From contig NZ_CP046172.1 of the NCBI RefSeq assembly GCF_011801145.1, positions 8,308,001 through 8,372,000 of the forward strand: a stretch of DNA of 64,000 nucleotides, written 5' to 3'. The notes under the pieces were generated by a model. The model was given only the letters and a program-made list of their open reading frames with translations, was not told where the DNA came from and ran no database searches. Within the stretch, counting starts at the first letter, position 1, and the number at the start of each line of letters is the position of its first letter. Source of the DNA: Nocardia arthritidis. GTDB taxonomy: Bacteria > Actinomycetota > Actinomycetes > Mycobacteriales > Mycobacteriaceae. This document shows positions 17,181 to 26,695 of this stretch, in pieces. The position numbers and the translations under genes are program-made.

Positions 17181-18302
17181 TCACAGTTCGGGCAGCGAAT
17201 AATCCCCCACCCGGTCGCCGAGCACCCGCAGATGCTCCAACGCACCGCCGAGGGTGTGCTCGATCGCGGTGAGCCTGGCCACGTAATGACCGACCGGGTA
17301 TTCGGCCGTCACGCCGATACCGCCGTGCATCTGGATCGCCTCCTGCCCGATATGCCGTGCGGCACGGCTGATCTGGAGGCGGGCCCGGGACGAGACCACC
17401 GCGTCGGCGCTGCCGTCCGCCAGCGTGGCCGTCGCGTACAGGCTCATGCTGCGCGCGAGCTCGAGCGACACATACATGTTCGCGGCCCGCTGGGTGAGGG
17501 TCTGGAACTTCGACAGCGTGACGCCGAATTGCTTGCGGGTCTTCAGATATTCGGAGGTCAGCCGCAGCGCCTCCTCCATCGCGCCCACCGCCTCGGCGGC
17601 CAGGCTCGCCTGGGCCAGCGCCTCGACGGCCGCCAGCTGCGCGCTCGCATCGGTCGCGGCGCCCAGCAATTCGGCAGGCGCACCGGTGAATTCGAGCTGC
17701 GCGCCGCGCTGACCGTCGAGGGTGCGGTACGGCTTGCGGGTCGCGGCCGCCGCGTCGACCAGGAACAGGCCGGTTCCGCCGCCGGGCAGCAGCGCGCTCA
17801 CCACCAGTTTGTCGGCGCAGTCGCCGTGCGGCACCGGATTCTTCACGCCGGTGAGCGTGTACGAATCACCCTGCGCCACAGCGGCTGTCGTGATATCGGT
17901 GGCAGGCCAGCGCAGCCCCGGCTCGGCATGCGCGAAGGCGAGCAGCAGATTGCCCGCCGCCACCTCGGGCAGAATCGCCTGCCGCTGTTCGGCGCTGCCC
18001 GCCGCGGCGATCAGGCCGCCGGGGACCAGCACGGCATCCAGGATCGGTTCGGGCGCCAGCCTGCGGCCGACCTCGGCCAGCACGACCATGGTCTCCACCG
18101 GTCCCGCGCCGACACCACCGTCCGCCTCGGCGAAACTCAGCCCGAGCACGCCGAGTTCGGCCAGCTGCTGCCAAACTTCACGGCTCCAACCCAGTTCGGT
18201 GTCGGTGACCTTCAGCCTGGTCTCCGGATCGTAATTGCGGGCCAGCAGTTCGCGCACCGTGTCGCGCAGCATGACCTGTTCTTCGGTGAGTTCGAAATCC
18301 AT
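17181..18302 (-). CDS. Acyl-CoA dehydrogenase family protein (second of a pair)
   Basis: The 373-residue protein opens with MDFELTEEQVMLRDTVRELL and contains the C-terminal core RKQFGVTLSKFQTL, ISRAARHIGQEAIQMHGGIGVTAEYPVGHYVARL, typical of FAD-dependent acyl-CoA dehydrogenases. The middle is more divergent than in housekeeping members; the usual substrate-loop motif is replaced by AFAHAEPG. It starts ten bases after the stop of another acyl-CoA dehydrogenase. In mycobacterial steroid catabolism such adjacent pairs form alpha2beta2 enzymes in which each subunit supplies part of the active site, so a heteromer is likely here but unproven. A terminator follows directly. Confidence 0.88.
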   Translation of the reverse strand: MDFELTEEQVMLRDTVRELLARNYDPETRLKVTDTELGWSREVWQQLAELGVLGLSFAEADGGVGAGPVETMVVLAEVGRRLAPEPILDAVLVPGGLIAAAGSAEQRQAILPEVAAGNLLLAFAHAEPGLRWPATDITTAAVAQGDSYTLTGVKNPVPHGDCADKLVVSALLPGGGTGLFLVDAAAATRKPYRTLDGQRGAQLEFTGAPAELLGAATDASAQLAAVEALAQASLAAEAVGAMEEALRLTSEYLKTRKQFGVTLSKFQTLTQRAANMYVSLELARSMSLYATATLADGSADAVVSSRARLQISRAARHIGQEAIQMHGGIGVTAEYPVGHYVARLTAIEHTLGGALEHLRVLGDRVGDYSLPEL

Positions 18303-18311
18303 TGTCGTGCC

Positions 18312-19484
<1,173 letters not shown>

Positions 19485-19684
19485 ACACGACTCCCAGTGT
19501 GTCTCGTACGTCCGAGTCCAACCTACCCCTCGGTAATTTGTCACTGTCGCGAGGATCACACAGGTGACGACATCCGGGTGTGGCCAACTCGAGACCTCGC
19601 ACGGGCGAAAAGTCGGGCGACCTGGTAGCTTCTCGGCAGGCATGGGTCGGCGGCCCCATGGGTGTTCGGTAGCAAGGAGTTACG

Positions 19685-20560
19685 GTGAACGGCAGGACCA
19701 TCGCGCACGTCGTGACGGCGGTTACTTCTCTCGGCATCGGCGCGGTTCTGACACTCTCCGGCACGGCCGCGGCCGAACCGGCCCCGCCGACACCACTGGA
19801 AAAAGGCCTGACCAAGCTGGCCGAGGACGCGGGACTCGATCCCGGTAAGCAGGCCGGCGTCGCCGCGCTCAACCAGTACACCAAGCTGGTCGATATCGCC
19901 GCGCTGCAGAACATCGGCTCGGCCTTCGCGCCGTTCGCTTACGCCGCACCGACTTTCGGCTGCGGCAGCAACGGACCGATCACCACCACCATCGCGGCCG
20001 TCACCACCACCGGACCGAATCTGGACGAGGGTTCGGCCCCCGTGCCCGGCACGCTGCGTTTCAGCGCCGCCCCCTCGACTCCCGGGCTGCCGATCTCGTC
20101 CGGACTCGTCGTCGGCTGGGTCAACCTGAGCACCGGCGCCAGCGGCATCGACCCGCTCGACGATGTCACCCAATACAACCTGCCGTCGCTGTCCAAAACG
20201 GTGAACAGCGGCCCCGGCACCGTGCTCGCCTCGATGTGGGGCACCATCAACTACCCCGGCACGCTCTGCGTGATGACCCCGACCGTCGGCACCTTCTTCG
20301 TTCCGGACCTGCCGGTCGAGGTCGTGCCCGCGCCCAGCGCACCGCCGATCGATCCGGACACCAAGAAGCCGCTCGTCCTACCCGGACCCGACGTCCACAT
20401 CCCGGGCACGCCGACGCCGTCCGCGGCGCCGGCCCAGCCCGCCCCGGCCGCGGCGCAGCCGGAACCGCAGGCCGCCCAGCCCGCACCCGCCGCCGCGCCG
20501 AGCCCGAGCAAGGCGCCGTCCGCACCGCCCGCCAGCCTGGTGGGTCAGGCGGGCAACTGA
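19685..20560 (+). CDS. Exported protein with Ala/Pro-rich tail
   Basis: The 291-residue product starts at a GTG with AAGGAG six bases upstream. A signal peptide (about 1-29) ends near SGTAAAEP. The mature domain (about 30-215) has CGSNGP and TLCVMTP, a possible disulfide pair, and several beta-like stretches. It ends in roughly 60 residues of PAP/AQP repeats, a likely cell-wall spacer. I do not recognise the folded part; similar exported proteins of unknown function are common in Nocardia. Its 3' end overlaps the convergent epoxide hydrolase by 16 bases. Confidence 0.72.
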   Translation: MNGRTIAHVVTAVTSLGIGAVLTLSGTAAAEPAPPTPLEKGLTKLAEDAGLDPGKQAGVAALNQYTKLVDIAALQNIGSAFAPFAYAAPTFGCGSNGPITTTIAAVTTTGPNLDEGSAPVPGTLRFSAAPSTPGLPISSGLVVGWVNLSTGASGIDPLDDVTQYNLPSLSKTVNSGPGTVLASMWGTINYPGTLCVMTPTVGTFFVPDLPVEVVPAPSAPPIDPDTKKPLVLPGPDVHIPGTPTPSAAPAQPAPAAAQPEPQAAQPAPAAAPSPSKAPSAPPASLVGQAGN

Positions 20561-21693
20561 GCCACCTTCGCGAAGAAGGTGCGGATATCGGCGGCGTGCG
20601 CGTCGGGAAGTTCCATCGCCACAAAGTGATTGCCGGTATTGCCGGTCGGCCAGTGCGCGATGATGTTGTCCCGCTCGGCAAGTCGGCGCATCAGCGGTGA
20701 GCCGCCCCCGTACACGCCCACCGGAACCAGTTTTTGGCCTGCGGGCCAAGCGAATCCGTCGGGGCCGAGGCCGTTGTACATCGGCCAGGACGAGGTCGCC
20801 GCGGTATTGGTGAACCAGTAGATGCTGATATTCGTCAGCAGCTGGTCGCGGTCGTAAGCGTCCTCGAGATCGGCTGCCAGCGGCGCGAATTCGTTGAATT
20901 TGTGCACCAGCCAGGCCAGCAGGCCGACCGGTGAATCGGTCCAGCCGTGCCCGAAGGTCTGCGGGGCCTGACGCAGCAGCACGTGATGGTTCACCCCGGT
21001 CATCCACTGCTGCATGAGATCCCATTCGGCGCGTTCCTCCGGGGTCATCGTCGGCACGTCGGCCGCCGTCGGCATGCCGATGCCCGCGTCGATATGCACG
21101 CCCACGATCCGGTCCGGCGCGGCGATCGCCATCTCCTGGACCACGTACGCGCCGAGATCGCCGCCCTGCACGCCGTACCTGCGGTAGCCGAGGCGGTCCA
21201 TGAGTTGAATCCACATCTCGGCGACCTTGCGCGGGTTCATGCCGAGCTCCCGTGGCCCGGTGGAAAAGCCGAACCCGGGGACCGACGGGATGACGACGTG
21301 GAACGCCTGGCCTTCCACCCCGTGTGCACGCGGATTCGCAAGCAGATCAATGGATTTGGTGAATTCAACGAAGGAGTTCGGCCAGCCGTGCGTGAGAATC
21401 AGCGGCAGCGCGTCCGGCTCCGCGGACCGCACGTGCACGAAATGCACGTCGAGGCCGCCGATTTCGGTCAGGAACTGCGGAAGTTCGTTCAACGCCGCTT
21501 CCTTTGCGCGCCAATCGAATTCGGTGCGCCAGTACTCGGCGAGCTCGCGCAGACAGTCCACCGGGACGCCGCGGTCCCAGCCCTGCCCCGGCAGTTGCGC
21601 CGACCAGCGGGCGCGGGCCAGCCGGTCGCGCAGATCGTCGATATCGGCCTGCGGGATCTCGATGCGGAAGGGGCGGATCGCTGTGTTCGTCAT
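20545..21693 (-). CDS. Epoxide hydrolase (EHN-type alpha/beta hydrolase)
   Basis: The 382-residue protein has the epoxide hydrolase N-terminal domain (about 5-110, with IPQADIDDLRDRLARARW) and an alpha/beta hydrolase core. Visible are the oxyanion motif LTHGWPNS, the nucleophile elbow VQGGDLGAYV with the catalytic Asp, IYWFTNTAATS, and the histidine in GNHFVAMELPD. The start is the ATG at 21693. It is divergent from a WYL regulator with a palindrome in the 63-base gap, so that regulator probably controls it. Likely role: opening epoxides of xenobiotics or lipids. Confidence 0.88.
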   Translation of the reverse strand: MTNTAIRPFRIEIPQADIDDLRDRLARARWSAQLPGQGWDRGVPVDCLRELAEYWRTEFDWRAKEAALNELPQFLTEIGGLDVHFVHVRSAEPDALPLILTHGWPNSFVEFTKSIDLLANPRAHGVEGQAFHVVIPSVPGFGFSTGPRELGMNPRKVAEMWIQLMDRLGYRRYGVQGGDLGAYVVQEMAIAAPDRIVGVHIDAGIGMPTAADVPTMTPEERAEWDLMQQWMTGVNHHVLLRQAPQTFGHGWTDSPVGLLAWLVHKFNEFAPLAADLEDAYDRDQLLTNISIYWFTNTAATSSWPMYNGLGPDGFAWPAGQKLVPVGVYGGGSPLMRRLAERDNIIAHWPTGNTGNHFVAMELPDAHAADIRTFFAKVAQLPA

Positions 21694-21715
21694 GGTTACC
21701 ACCGTAAAAACCATG

Positions 21716-21734
21716 TAGGACCATTCATGTCCTA
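21716..21734. promoter_or_regulatory. Palindromic operator candidate for the WYL regulator
   Basis: TAGGAC (21716-21721) and GTCCTA (21729-21734) form a perfect 6-base inverted repeat with a 7-base spacer. It sits midway in the 63-base divergent gap between the epoxide hydrolase and the WYL regulator. One dimeric regulator bound here could act on both promoters. Confidence 0.5.
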
Positions 21735-21756
21735 GTTTTCTGAAATTCTGTGACGC

Positions 21757-22740
21757 ATGAACGGAACACCCGCTCGACTGCTGCACCTGCTCTCGCTACT
21801 CCAGACCCCGCGCGAATGGCCGGGCAGCGAACTGGCCGAACGGCTCGGCGTCACCGACCGCACCGTCCGGCGCGATATCGATCGGCTCCGTGAACTCGGC
21901 TATCCGGTCGAGGCGACAATGGGTGCCGCGGGCGGCTACCGGCTCGTCGCGGGCACCGCCATGCCGCCGCTGCTGGTCGACGACGAGGAGGCCGTCGCCA
22001 TCGCGGCCGGGTTGCGGATGGCGGCCGGTTCGGCGATCGCCGGGATCGAGGAAGCCTCGGTGCGGGCGTTGACGAAACTGGAGCAGGTGCTGCCGACGAA
22101 GCTGCGGCGGCGGGTCCGGGTGCTCGGCGCGGCGACGGTCGCGGCCGGATCGGATGGTTCCGTCGTCGATCCCGAGGTGTTGGTCGCCTTGGCGGCGACC
22201 GTAACCAACAGGGAGCGAGCGCGTTTCGGATATCTGTCGGGCTCGGGAGCCGAAAGTCGGCGCAATGTGGAGCCGGTTGGGCTGGTCTGCGCTCGAAGAC
22301 GTTGGTATCTGGTGTGTTTCGATATCGACCGGCAGGATTGGCGGGCATTTCGGGTCGACCGGATTTCGGGGGTGCAGGCTACCGGTGCGCGCTTCGTTCC
22401 CCGGGAGTTGCCCGCGGCGGACGCGGCGGCGTTTGTCAGTGGGGCACGCAATGATTGGGGAACGAAAATGGTGCGTGTTCGGGTATTCATTCACGCGCCG
22501 GTCGGGCAGGTTGCGGGACGGTTGGGTGACCGGGAAGGGGATATTGTCGCGGTCGATGACGGGATTTGTTTGTTGGATGGTCGGCGGGACGATTCGATGG
22601 AGTGGTTGGCTCATCGGTTGATCGGGTTGGGGGTTGGGTTCGAGGTGGTGGGGCCCGGGGAGCTTATTGCGGAGTTGCGGAAGATTCGGGGGCGGGTCGA
22701 TTCGGCGATTTCCGGTCGCGGCGATAACAAGAACTTGTGA
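21757..22740 (+). CDS. YafY-type HTH/WYL-domain transcriptional regulator
   Basis: The 327-residue protein has an N-terminal DeoR-like winged helix (about 1-60: SELAERLGVTDRTVRRDIDRLRELGYPVEA) and GAAGGYRL, then a WYL domain (about 130-230) with RRWYLVCFDIDRQDWRAFRVDRI, and a WCX-like C-terminus. WYL proteins sense a ligand, often nucleic acid or nucleotide, and regulate a neighbouring operon. From about 22260 to the stop the codons shift toward G/T endings (many TTG, GGG, GTG), unlike the first half and the neighbours. The stop overlaps the first possible GTG of the next gene. Confidence 0.88.
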   Translation: MNGTPARLLHLLSLLQTPREWPGSELAERLGVTDRTVRRDIDRLRELGYPVEATMGAAGGYRLVAGTAMPPLLVDDEEAVAIAAGLRMAAGSAIAGIEEASVRALTKLEQVLPTKLRRRVRVLGAATVAAGSDGSVVDPEVLVALAATVTNRERARFGYLSGSGAESRRNVEPVGLVCARRRWYLVCFDIDRQDWRAFRVDRISGVQATGARFVPRELPAADAAAFVSGARNDWGTKMVRVRVFIHAPVGQVAGRLGDREGDIVAVDDGICLLDGRRDDSMEWLAHRLIGLGVGFEVVGPGELIAELRKIRGRVDSAISGRGDNKNL

Positions 22741-22775
22741 TTGACCAAGAGGGGGCTCACGGTGACATTCAACTG

Positions 22776-23327
22776 ATGACGTTCAATGCGCTGTCACCAC
22801 GCGCGGCGGCACGGCCGATTCGAATCGGAATCGCCCTGGCGTCACTGGGATTGGCCGCCGGATGTGGATCCGGCACGCACTCCGATTCCGCGCCTGCCAC
22901 ATCGACGACGAGCACGTCGCTCGCGCCCGCCCCTACCGAATCAATGCCCGATATGTCAGCGAACGCCCCTGGCTACAAGACCGGCTACGGCATCACCTTC
23001 AAGTCTCCGAGCGGAAAGTTCATGTGCGGCATCGTCGACGATCATGTGGGCTGCAACGGACGGTTCCCGCAGAACGTCCCGTTGGCCCATAGTTGCGGGG
23101 GCCGGATGAGCAGACCCAATACGATCTCCGTATCGCGCGGAGCCAAGGCCGAATTCGTCAACGCCTGTTCGCCTGCGGCCGGTGACGATTCGAAGGTCCT
23201 GCCCTACAACATCGTCCTGCGCGTCGCCCACACGCAGTGCGTGATTCACGAACAGACCGGCGTCAGCTGCGACACCGGCGATGGGCACGGATTCACCGTG
23301 TCCGATACCGCGTACACGTTGAAGTAA
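22776..23327 (+). CDS. Probable lipoprotein with six cysteines in the mature domain
   Basis: With the ATG at 22776 the product is 183 residues and has a standard lipoprotein signal: RPIRIGIALASLGLAAGC with lipobox LAAGC. A Ser/Thr linker is followed by a compact domain (about 65-183) containing KSPSGKFMCGI, DHVGCNG, AHSCGG, NACSP, HTQCVIHEQTGVSCDTGDGHGF, which gives six cysteines, probably paired. An alternative GTG at 22737 overlaps the WYL stop as GTGA and would add 13 residues. Similar proteins in mycobacteria are envelope lipoproteins of unknown role. Confidence 0.72.
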   Translation: MTFNALSPRAAARPIRIGIALASLGLAAGCGSGTHSDSAPATSTTSTSLAPAPTESMPDMSANAPGYKTGYGITFKSPSGKFMCGIVDDHVGCNGRFPQNVPLAHSCGGRMSRPNTISVSRGAKAEFVNACSPAAGDDSKVLPYNIVLRVAHTQCVIHEQTGVSCDTGDGHGFTVSDTAYTLK

Positions 23328-23475
23328 GGGACAACTATCACCGCAAACCTTTTCGCCGTCACCGTCGACTGTCCGGACCCGATCCGGCTGGCTCGGTTCT
23401 AGCCCCACCGAAGAACCCAACTGACCCAGCGGGAATCCGGTCGACCGCACCGACGCGCGCTGTCAGGATGACGGT

Positions 23476-23865
23476 ATGACGAGTTTGGGGGCCGTATTCC
23501 GTCCACAGAATCCGCCGGAACTGCTGCGCGAGGTCGTGCAGGTGGCGGATTCGACGGGCCTGGAACTGGTCGAGAAGGGCCGGGCCGCAAGCGAATACCG
23601 CGGAGAGTTCTCGTTCGTCGTCCAACTGTTGACCGCCACCGGCCCCGACGCGACCGACCGCGTGACGACCGAATTGCGGCGGATGGGTCATGACACCATC
23701 GATGGTCTCAGCGCCGTCGGTGATGCGCACGCGGTCGCCGATGCGGTCGCCCGGTGGGTGCAGGCGGGTGCCGATACCGTGGTCCTCGAACCGACGCCGG
23801 ACGAACCGGACCCGGCCGGATTCGTTCGGTTCGCCGGCGAGCAGGTTCGGCCGCTCATCGCATAA
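23476..23865 (+). pseudogene. LLM-class flavin-dependent oxidoreductase with internal deletion
   Basis: The 129-residue reading joins the two ends of a normally ~290-residue luciferase-like monooxygenase. Residues 1-31 match the N-terminal strand and helix (GAVFRPQNPPELLREVV). From about residue 33 the sequence is the C-terminal part (GRAASEYR, FVVQLLTATGPDA, AVADAVARWVQAGADTVVLEPTPDEPDPAGFVRF). The roughly 170 central residues that form most of the barrel and the F420/FMN site are missing, with the frame kept. The junction lies near 23568-23575. It cannot be an active enzyme as written. It is followed after 17 bases by the HD-methyltransferase gene. Confidence 0.75.
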
Positions 23866-23882
23866 CCTCGGGAGGGGAACCC

Positions 23883-25196
23883 ATGACCTATCGCACCTTC
23901 GGCACCGACTGGCAGCGCCAATTGCCAAAGGACACAGCGGAGATCGTTACCCAGGCACTGGCCTTCGCGGAACGCGCGCACGGCGCGCAAACCCGGCCCG
24001 CCGGTGAACCGTATGTGGAGCATCTGCGCGAGGCGGTCGCGGTGCTGGTGGACGGCGTAGGCCGGACCGAACCGGACCTGCTGGTGGCGGCGGTCCTGCA
24101 CGACGTGGTCGAGGACACCCCGGTGACCCTGGCCGAGGTCCGCGCCGAATTCGGCGATGCCCCAGCGGAACTCGTGTACTGGGTGACGCGCGATCCGGCG
24201 CAGGAGAAGTCCGCCTATCTGAAGCGGTTCGCCGCCGCGCCCGATGACGCGGTGCTGGTCAAACTGGCCGACCGGCTGAGCAATGTCCAACGCCTGCACA
24301 CCCATCCGCGCCCGGCCAAGCGTGCCGCGTATTTCGCCGAAACGGTGGAGTTCATCCTGCCGCTCGCGGCGCGGCACCCATGGTTCGCCGACTGGTTCGC
24401 GCAGTGGCGCACCGCGATGGAAGCCCGCTTGGCCCAAGCTGATTCGTTCGGAGAAGCGGCCGCCGCGTATGCCAAGGCGCGGCCGTCGTACCCGAATGAG
24501 GCCGTCCGATGGCTGATCCCGCCGAAGGCCGGTCTGGTGCTGGATCTCGGCGCGGGGACCGGCCAGCTGACGCGCGCGGTGCTGGCGGCCGGATTCGATG
24601 TGGTCGCGGTCGAACCGTCGGCGGGTATGCGCGCGGAACTCCGGCGCGCGCACCCGAACGTACCGATCCATGCCGGTACCGCCGAACGAATTCCGCTGCC
24701 GGACAACGCGGTAGATGCCGTCGTGGTCGGACAGGCCTGGCACTGGGTGGATGTCGCCGTCGCGGTTCCGGAGATCGCCCGGATCCTGCGCCCCGGTGGA
24801 CAACTCGGCCTGGTCTGGAACATCCGCGACGAGCGCCACGATTGGGTCGCCGAACTGGGCCGGATCATGCACCGAGGCATAGAACAGGACATGGGCAGCG
24901 AAAACCCCCGCGTCGGTGCGCCTTTCACACCGATCGAACGACGCGACTTCGAATGGACCTACCACCTGTCCCGCGCCGACCTACTCGACCTGGTGGCCTC
25001 GCGCAGCTACGTCATCACCATGGAACCCCAACAGCGCGAACAGGTCCTGGCCGAGGTAACGGAACTCCTGCACACCCACCCAGACCTGAAAGGCCGGGAC
25101 ACGCTGGAACTCCCCTACCGCACCCGCTGCTCGCGCACCGTCACAGATCTTTCCGTGGATCGACCTGAACCGGCGTCGCCCCGGTGCGCCAGGTGA
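23883..25196 (+). CDS. HD-domain (MESH1/SpoT-like) hydrolase fused to a SAM methyltransferase
   Basis: The 437-residue protein starts at the ATG at 23883, with GGGAGGGGAA before it. Residues about 1-180 are an HD phosphohydrolase of the (p)ppGpp-hydrolase type: ERAHGAQTRPAGEPYVEH, LHDVVEDTP and KLADRLSN keep the metal-binding His, His-Asp and Asp residues. Residues about 185-410 are a class I methyltransferase: SFGEAAAAYAKARPSYP, LDLGAGTGQLT, VAVEPSAGM, GQAWHW. An in-frame ATG at residue 179, without a good ribosome site, could restart the methyltransferase alone. Each half looks intact. I know both as separate proteins, not as this fusion. The tail overlaps the convergent SnoaL gene by 56 bases. 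Confidence 0.8.
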   Translation: MTYRTFGTDWQRQLPKDTAEIVTQALAFAERAHGAQTRPAGEPYVEHLREAVAVLVDGVGRTEPDLLVAAVLHDVVEDTPVTLAEVRAEFGDAPAELVYWVTRDPAQEKSAYLKRFAAAPDDAVLVKLADRLSNVQRLHTHPRPAKRAAYFAETVEFILPLAARHPWFADWFAQWRTAMEARLAQADSFGEAAAAYAKARPSYPNEAVRWLIPPKAGLVLDLGAGTGQLTRAVLAAGFDVVAVEPSAGMRAELRRAHPNVPIHAGTAERIPLPDNAVDAVVVGQAWHWVDVAVAVPEIARILRPGGQLGLVWNIRDERHDWVAELGRIMHRGIEQDMGSENPRVGAPFTPIERRDFEWTYHLSRADLLDLVASRSYVITMEPQQREQVLAEVTELLHTHPDLKGRDTLELPYRTRCSRTVTDLSVDRPEPASPRCAR

Positions 25197-25617
25197 TCCG
25201 GAGCGACAGCTCGCGCAGTCGCCAGCCTTCGCCGGTGCGCACGGCCTGTCCCTCGAATACTCCGCCCGCCATGAAGTGTGATTCGAGCGCGACAGCGTCG
25301 GTGTAATCCTCGGTCCAGAGGTGCATCGCGGTCATGTTGGCACGCAATCGCGCCGTGTCACCGTCGATTTCGATGAGCTGATCGGTGATCGCATGATGGG
25401 TCGCCCGGAAGAGGGTAAAAGCCCGGCTCTGGCGCTCGGTGATCTCCGCCCGGCCCACCAGCGCGTCGCCGAGCGGATTCACCAACCTGCCGTCGACGGC
25501 GAACGTCGCGTCCACCAACTCCCGATCCAATTTCTTGTCGTCGATCGCACCGTAGTACCGGCTGAGCAGTTCACCGATCTGCGCGCGATCGACCAAATCC
25601 GTTGCGGTTACTGTCAT
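25141..25617 (-). CDS. SnoaL/NTF2-like family protein
   Basis: The 158-residue protein has the SnoaL-like cone fold pattern: ELLSRYYGAIDDKKLDRELVDATF near the N-terminus, ATHHAITDQLIEIDGDTARLRANMTAMHLW, then FEGQAVRTGEGWRLRELSLRITWRTG. Members include ketosteroid isomerase-like and polyketide cyclase-like enzymes and many of unknown function. The start is the ATG at 25617. Its 3' end overlaps the end of the HD-methyltransferase gene by 56 bases on the opposite strand, more than usual for this window. Confidence 0.8.
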   Translation of the reverse strand: MTVTATDLVDRAQIGELLSRYYGAIDDKKLDRELVDATFAVDGRLVNPLGDALVGRAEITERQSRAFTLFRATHHAITDQLIEIDGDTARLRANMTAMHLWTEDYTDAVALESHFMAGGVFEGQAVRTGEGWRLRELSLRITWRTGATPVQVDPRKDL

Positions 25618-25673
25618 GTCGACCAAGATCGGGCACCGGACTTGCATGGCGCTTGCGTCGCGGTTGCTCCGGG

Positions 25674-26639
25674 CTACTCGACGCGAAACCCGTTGACCCG
25701 GGCCAGGATCCGTTCCGCCTCGGCCGCGATCGAATGCACGATCTCGTCCGCGTGCGCCACCGCGGTGATCAGACCGAGCGCCTGACCCGCCCAGATCGGC
25801 ATGGCGTCCGGGTCCTCCCGGTCGATGGCCGCGCGCAGCTCGGCGAGTGTCGCGGTGTCGGCGCGGAGTTCGTCCTCGCGGTGTTGCCAGCGGTCGATGA
25901 CGGTGTTACGCAGGGTGCGGGCGGGATAGCGATCGGGCCACGCGGAGCCGCGGGCGATATCGAGGACGGTGTTGCGTTCGGTGTCGGCGCCGTGCGCGTC
26001 GAGCAGCGCCTTGGTCACCTCGGCGGTCACCACCGCCTCGAAGCTGGCCTCGAACCGGGTGCCGATGACCGCCCCCGCGGCGCCGAGCGCGAGCACGGCG
26101 GCCAGACCGCGCCCGTCGGCGATCCCGCCCGCGGCGAGCACCGGAACACCGGCGGCGAGATCGACCACCGACGGCACGAAGGACAGGGTGCCGATGGCTT
26201 TGCGGCCGACATGCCCGCCCGCGTCGCCGCCCTGCGCGACGAGCAGATCCGCGCCGACGTCGAGCGCGCGCCTGGCCTCGTCCAGGTCGGTGACCTGGAT
26301 GATCAGCTTCGCACCCGCAGCGTGGACGGCCTCGGCGTACGGGCTCGGATCGCCGAAGGACAGCATGATGGCGGTGGGCCGGGACTCGAGGGCCGTCGCC
26401 ACCGTCGGCATATCCAGCCCCCACGTGAGAAAGCCCACACCCCAAGGCTTTTCGGTGTTGATCAAACCGAGTTCGTGTTCCAGGAAGTCCCGGTCGGCGC
26501 TGGTGCCCGCGCCGATCATGCCGAGACCGCCCGCCTCGGCGACGGCACTGGCCAGCGCGCCGCCCGCGACGCCGCCCATCGGGGCGCAGGCGATCGGGTG
26601 CCGCAGCGCGAGCAATTCGGTGAAGTCCGTTCGCAACAT
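25674..26639 (-). CDS. Nitronate monooxygenase family protein
   Basis: The 321-residue TIM-barrel flavoprotein has HPIACAPMGGVAGGALASAVAEAGGLGMIG, VAQGGDAGGHVG, PVLAAGGIADGRGLAAVLALGAAGAVIGTRF and the tail DEIVHSIAAEAERIL. GGDAGGH supplies the histidine used in nitronate oxidation and GGI/GTRF bind the FMN phosphate. The start is the ATG at 26639, directly before RTDFTELL. It probably detoxifies propionate 3-nitronate or nitroalkanes. It is upstream of the SnoaL gene on the same strand with a 56-base gap. Confidence 0.87.
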   Translation of the reverse strand: MLRTDFTELLALRHPIACAPMGGVAGGALASAVAEAGGLGMIGAGTSADRDFLEHELGLINTEKPWGVGFLTWGLDMPTVATALESRPTAIMLSFGDPSPYAEAVHAAGAKLIIQVTDLDEARRALDVGADLLVAQGGDAGGHVGRKAIGTLSFVPSVVDLAAGVPVLAAGGIADGRGLAAVLALGAAGAVIGTRFEASFEAVVTAEVTKALLDAHGADTERNTVLDIARGSAWPDRYPARTLRNTVIDRWQHREDELRADTATLAELRAAIDREDPDAMPIWAGQALGLITAVAHADEIVHSIAAEAERILARVNGFRVE

Positions 26640-26695
26640 CCATCGAGCATAGGAGGTGCGCAACCCGACCCGTCGGTAACAGAATCGGAAATTAC

